Positions 63,208 through 64,000 of a stretch of DNA of 64,000 bases are shown in pieces. A program made the position numbers and the translations under genes. Numbering within the stretch: the first letter of the stretch is position 1; each line of letters begins with the position of its first letter. Under the pieces are notes generated by a model. It was not told the origin of the DNA. It searched no databases and saw nothing but the letters and a program-made list of their open reading frames with translations. Source of the stretch: Hoplostethus atlanticus (lineage: Eukaryota; Chordata; Actinopteri; Trachichthyiformes; Trachichthyidae); contig JAXDDX010000055.1 in assembly GCA_034670405.1 (NCBI GenBank), positions 2,496,501 through 2,560,500 of the forward strand, given 5' to 3'.

Positions 63208-64000
63208 CCTTTAAAAAAAAACCATACCTTTTAAAATTGGGGGAAATTTTTTAACCATAGTATTAAAACAAAAAAGGAAACAGTCAGAGATCACAAATTC
63301 AAAAAAATAAAAAAAAAGGGATAAAAAACACCCAAAAAAACTTTATTTGGGGTTAGCCAAGGTTTCCCCAAAAGGGCCCAAACCCCAAAAAAACAAGGCC
63401 AAATGACTCCATTTCCCCTTTGCTACATAGAACCCCTCCCTTGAACCCCCCAAACCTCAACAAACCCATTTTAACCCTGAAGTCAAATTTTGGGAAAAAG
63501 AAAAAATCTACTCTAAGAAGAGCTTTCCACAAAGGTTTCCCCTTTACCAAATCAGGAACAACTTTAAACCCACCCCGTTTTTATTTGGGTTTCCCCCGGT
63601 TAGCCAATGCTCATTTTTGTCGACCCCCAAAAGGAAATTGAGCAAGCCAAAACCCCCAGGGTTTTGTGTGCAGGGGATTGTATTTAGGGCCAAAAAATAA
63701 AAGTGACGTATCCCGGGTTTTCCCAAAAAAAAAATTAAAAAACCCTCTCTTCACAAACCCCAAACAGACCAGTAGCCCTTGGGGCACCTCAACCACAGAT
63801 GCTTAAAAGTCTCTTTTTACCCCGAAAAGGAAAAGGACAGCTACTCCTCTTTCTGTGGAAACGAAAGTGGCCCCTTGTTGTTTGGGACCACGGGGCCCCC
63901 TGGACCCAATTTCCCCACGGAGATCCGCAGTTTCGTTTCTCTATAGGAGGCTTGTCCCGGGATTTTCCCGCTTAAACCCCCTTTTTGGGAAGAACCCTTT
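63208..64000 (-). mobile_element. Second LINE copy, 3' part, heavily corrupted
   Basis: It begins CCTTTAAAAAAAAACCATAC after (GA)n, the same junction as at 57323/57324. It can be followed against 57324 to about 58040 through ATAGAACCCCTCC, TCTACTCTAAGA, TGTATTTAGGGCCA and CTCTATAGGAGGCTTGTCC. Insertions, mostly homopolymer growth, break every frame. It continues past the window edge. Confidence 0.85.

Overview
The window is vertebrate nuclear DNA, almost certainly from a teleost fish. Its genes are split by GT-AG introns, intergenic DNA is AT-rich with long (CA)n runs, and fish-type transposons (Tc1, hAT, tRNA-headed SINE, Tx1-clade LINE) are scattered through it. The gene models below were built by hand from splice sites, reading phase and remembered vertebrate protein families. 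No database was searched.

Layout. (1) 69-1335, + strand: the 3' end of a HIPK-like protein kinase gene cut by the window edge, followed to about 2.8 kb by a decayed tandem copy of its last exons, part of which is folded back on itself. (2) 5056-8095, - strand: kcnv2, the silent Kv8.2 channel subunit, in two coding exons with one apparent single-base frameshift. (3) 12234-23217, - strand: prom2 (prominin-2), 23 coding exons that sum to 835 aa once one extra base in exon 9 is discounted. (4) 27637-34939, + strand: tmem150a, seven coding exons, 291 aa. (5) 39940-41839, - strand: rnf181, a RING-H2 ubiquitin ligase, five coding exons, 156 aa, plus an upstream non-coding exon near 42.8 kb. (6) 44811-48368, - strand: vamp5, a v-SNARE whose first coding exon is only the start codon. 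(7) 53.69-55.68 kb: a recent partial duplicate of the vamp5 region with an altered SNARE exon and a new C-terminus. (8) 55.69-57.32 kb: fold-back sequences and a (GA)n-rich minisatellite. (9) 57.32-61.56 kb, - strand: a nearly full-length Tx1-like LINE ORF2 whose 3' end abuts (TC)n. A second, heavily corrupted copy starts at 63.2 kb at an identical junction.

The tmem150a, rnf181 and vamp5 cluster matches the human 2p11.2 neighbourhood, which supports those three calls. The genes share a chromosome block rather than a pathway: a photoreceptor channel subunit, a membrane-protrusion glycoprotein, a phosphoinositide-kinase regulator, an E3 ligase and a SNARE.

Sequence quality falls sharply after about 61.56 kb, where homopolymers are expanded and ORFs are not credible. 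The single-base shifts in kcnv2, prom2 and the LINE look more like residual assembly indels than real mutations, but this needs reads. The most interesting material is the vamp5 partial duplicate with a CaaX-like tail, the three-armed fold-back beside it, and the LINE that appears to target (TC)n tracts.
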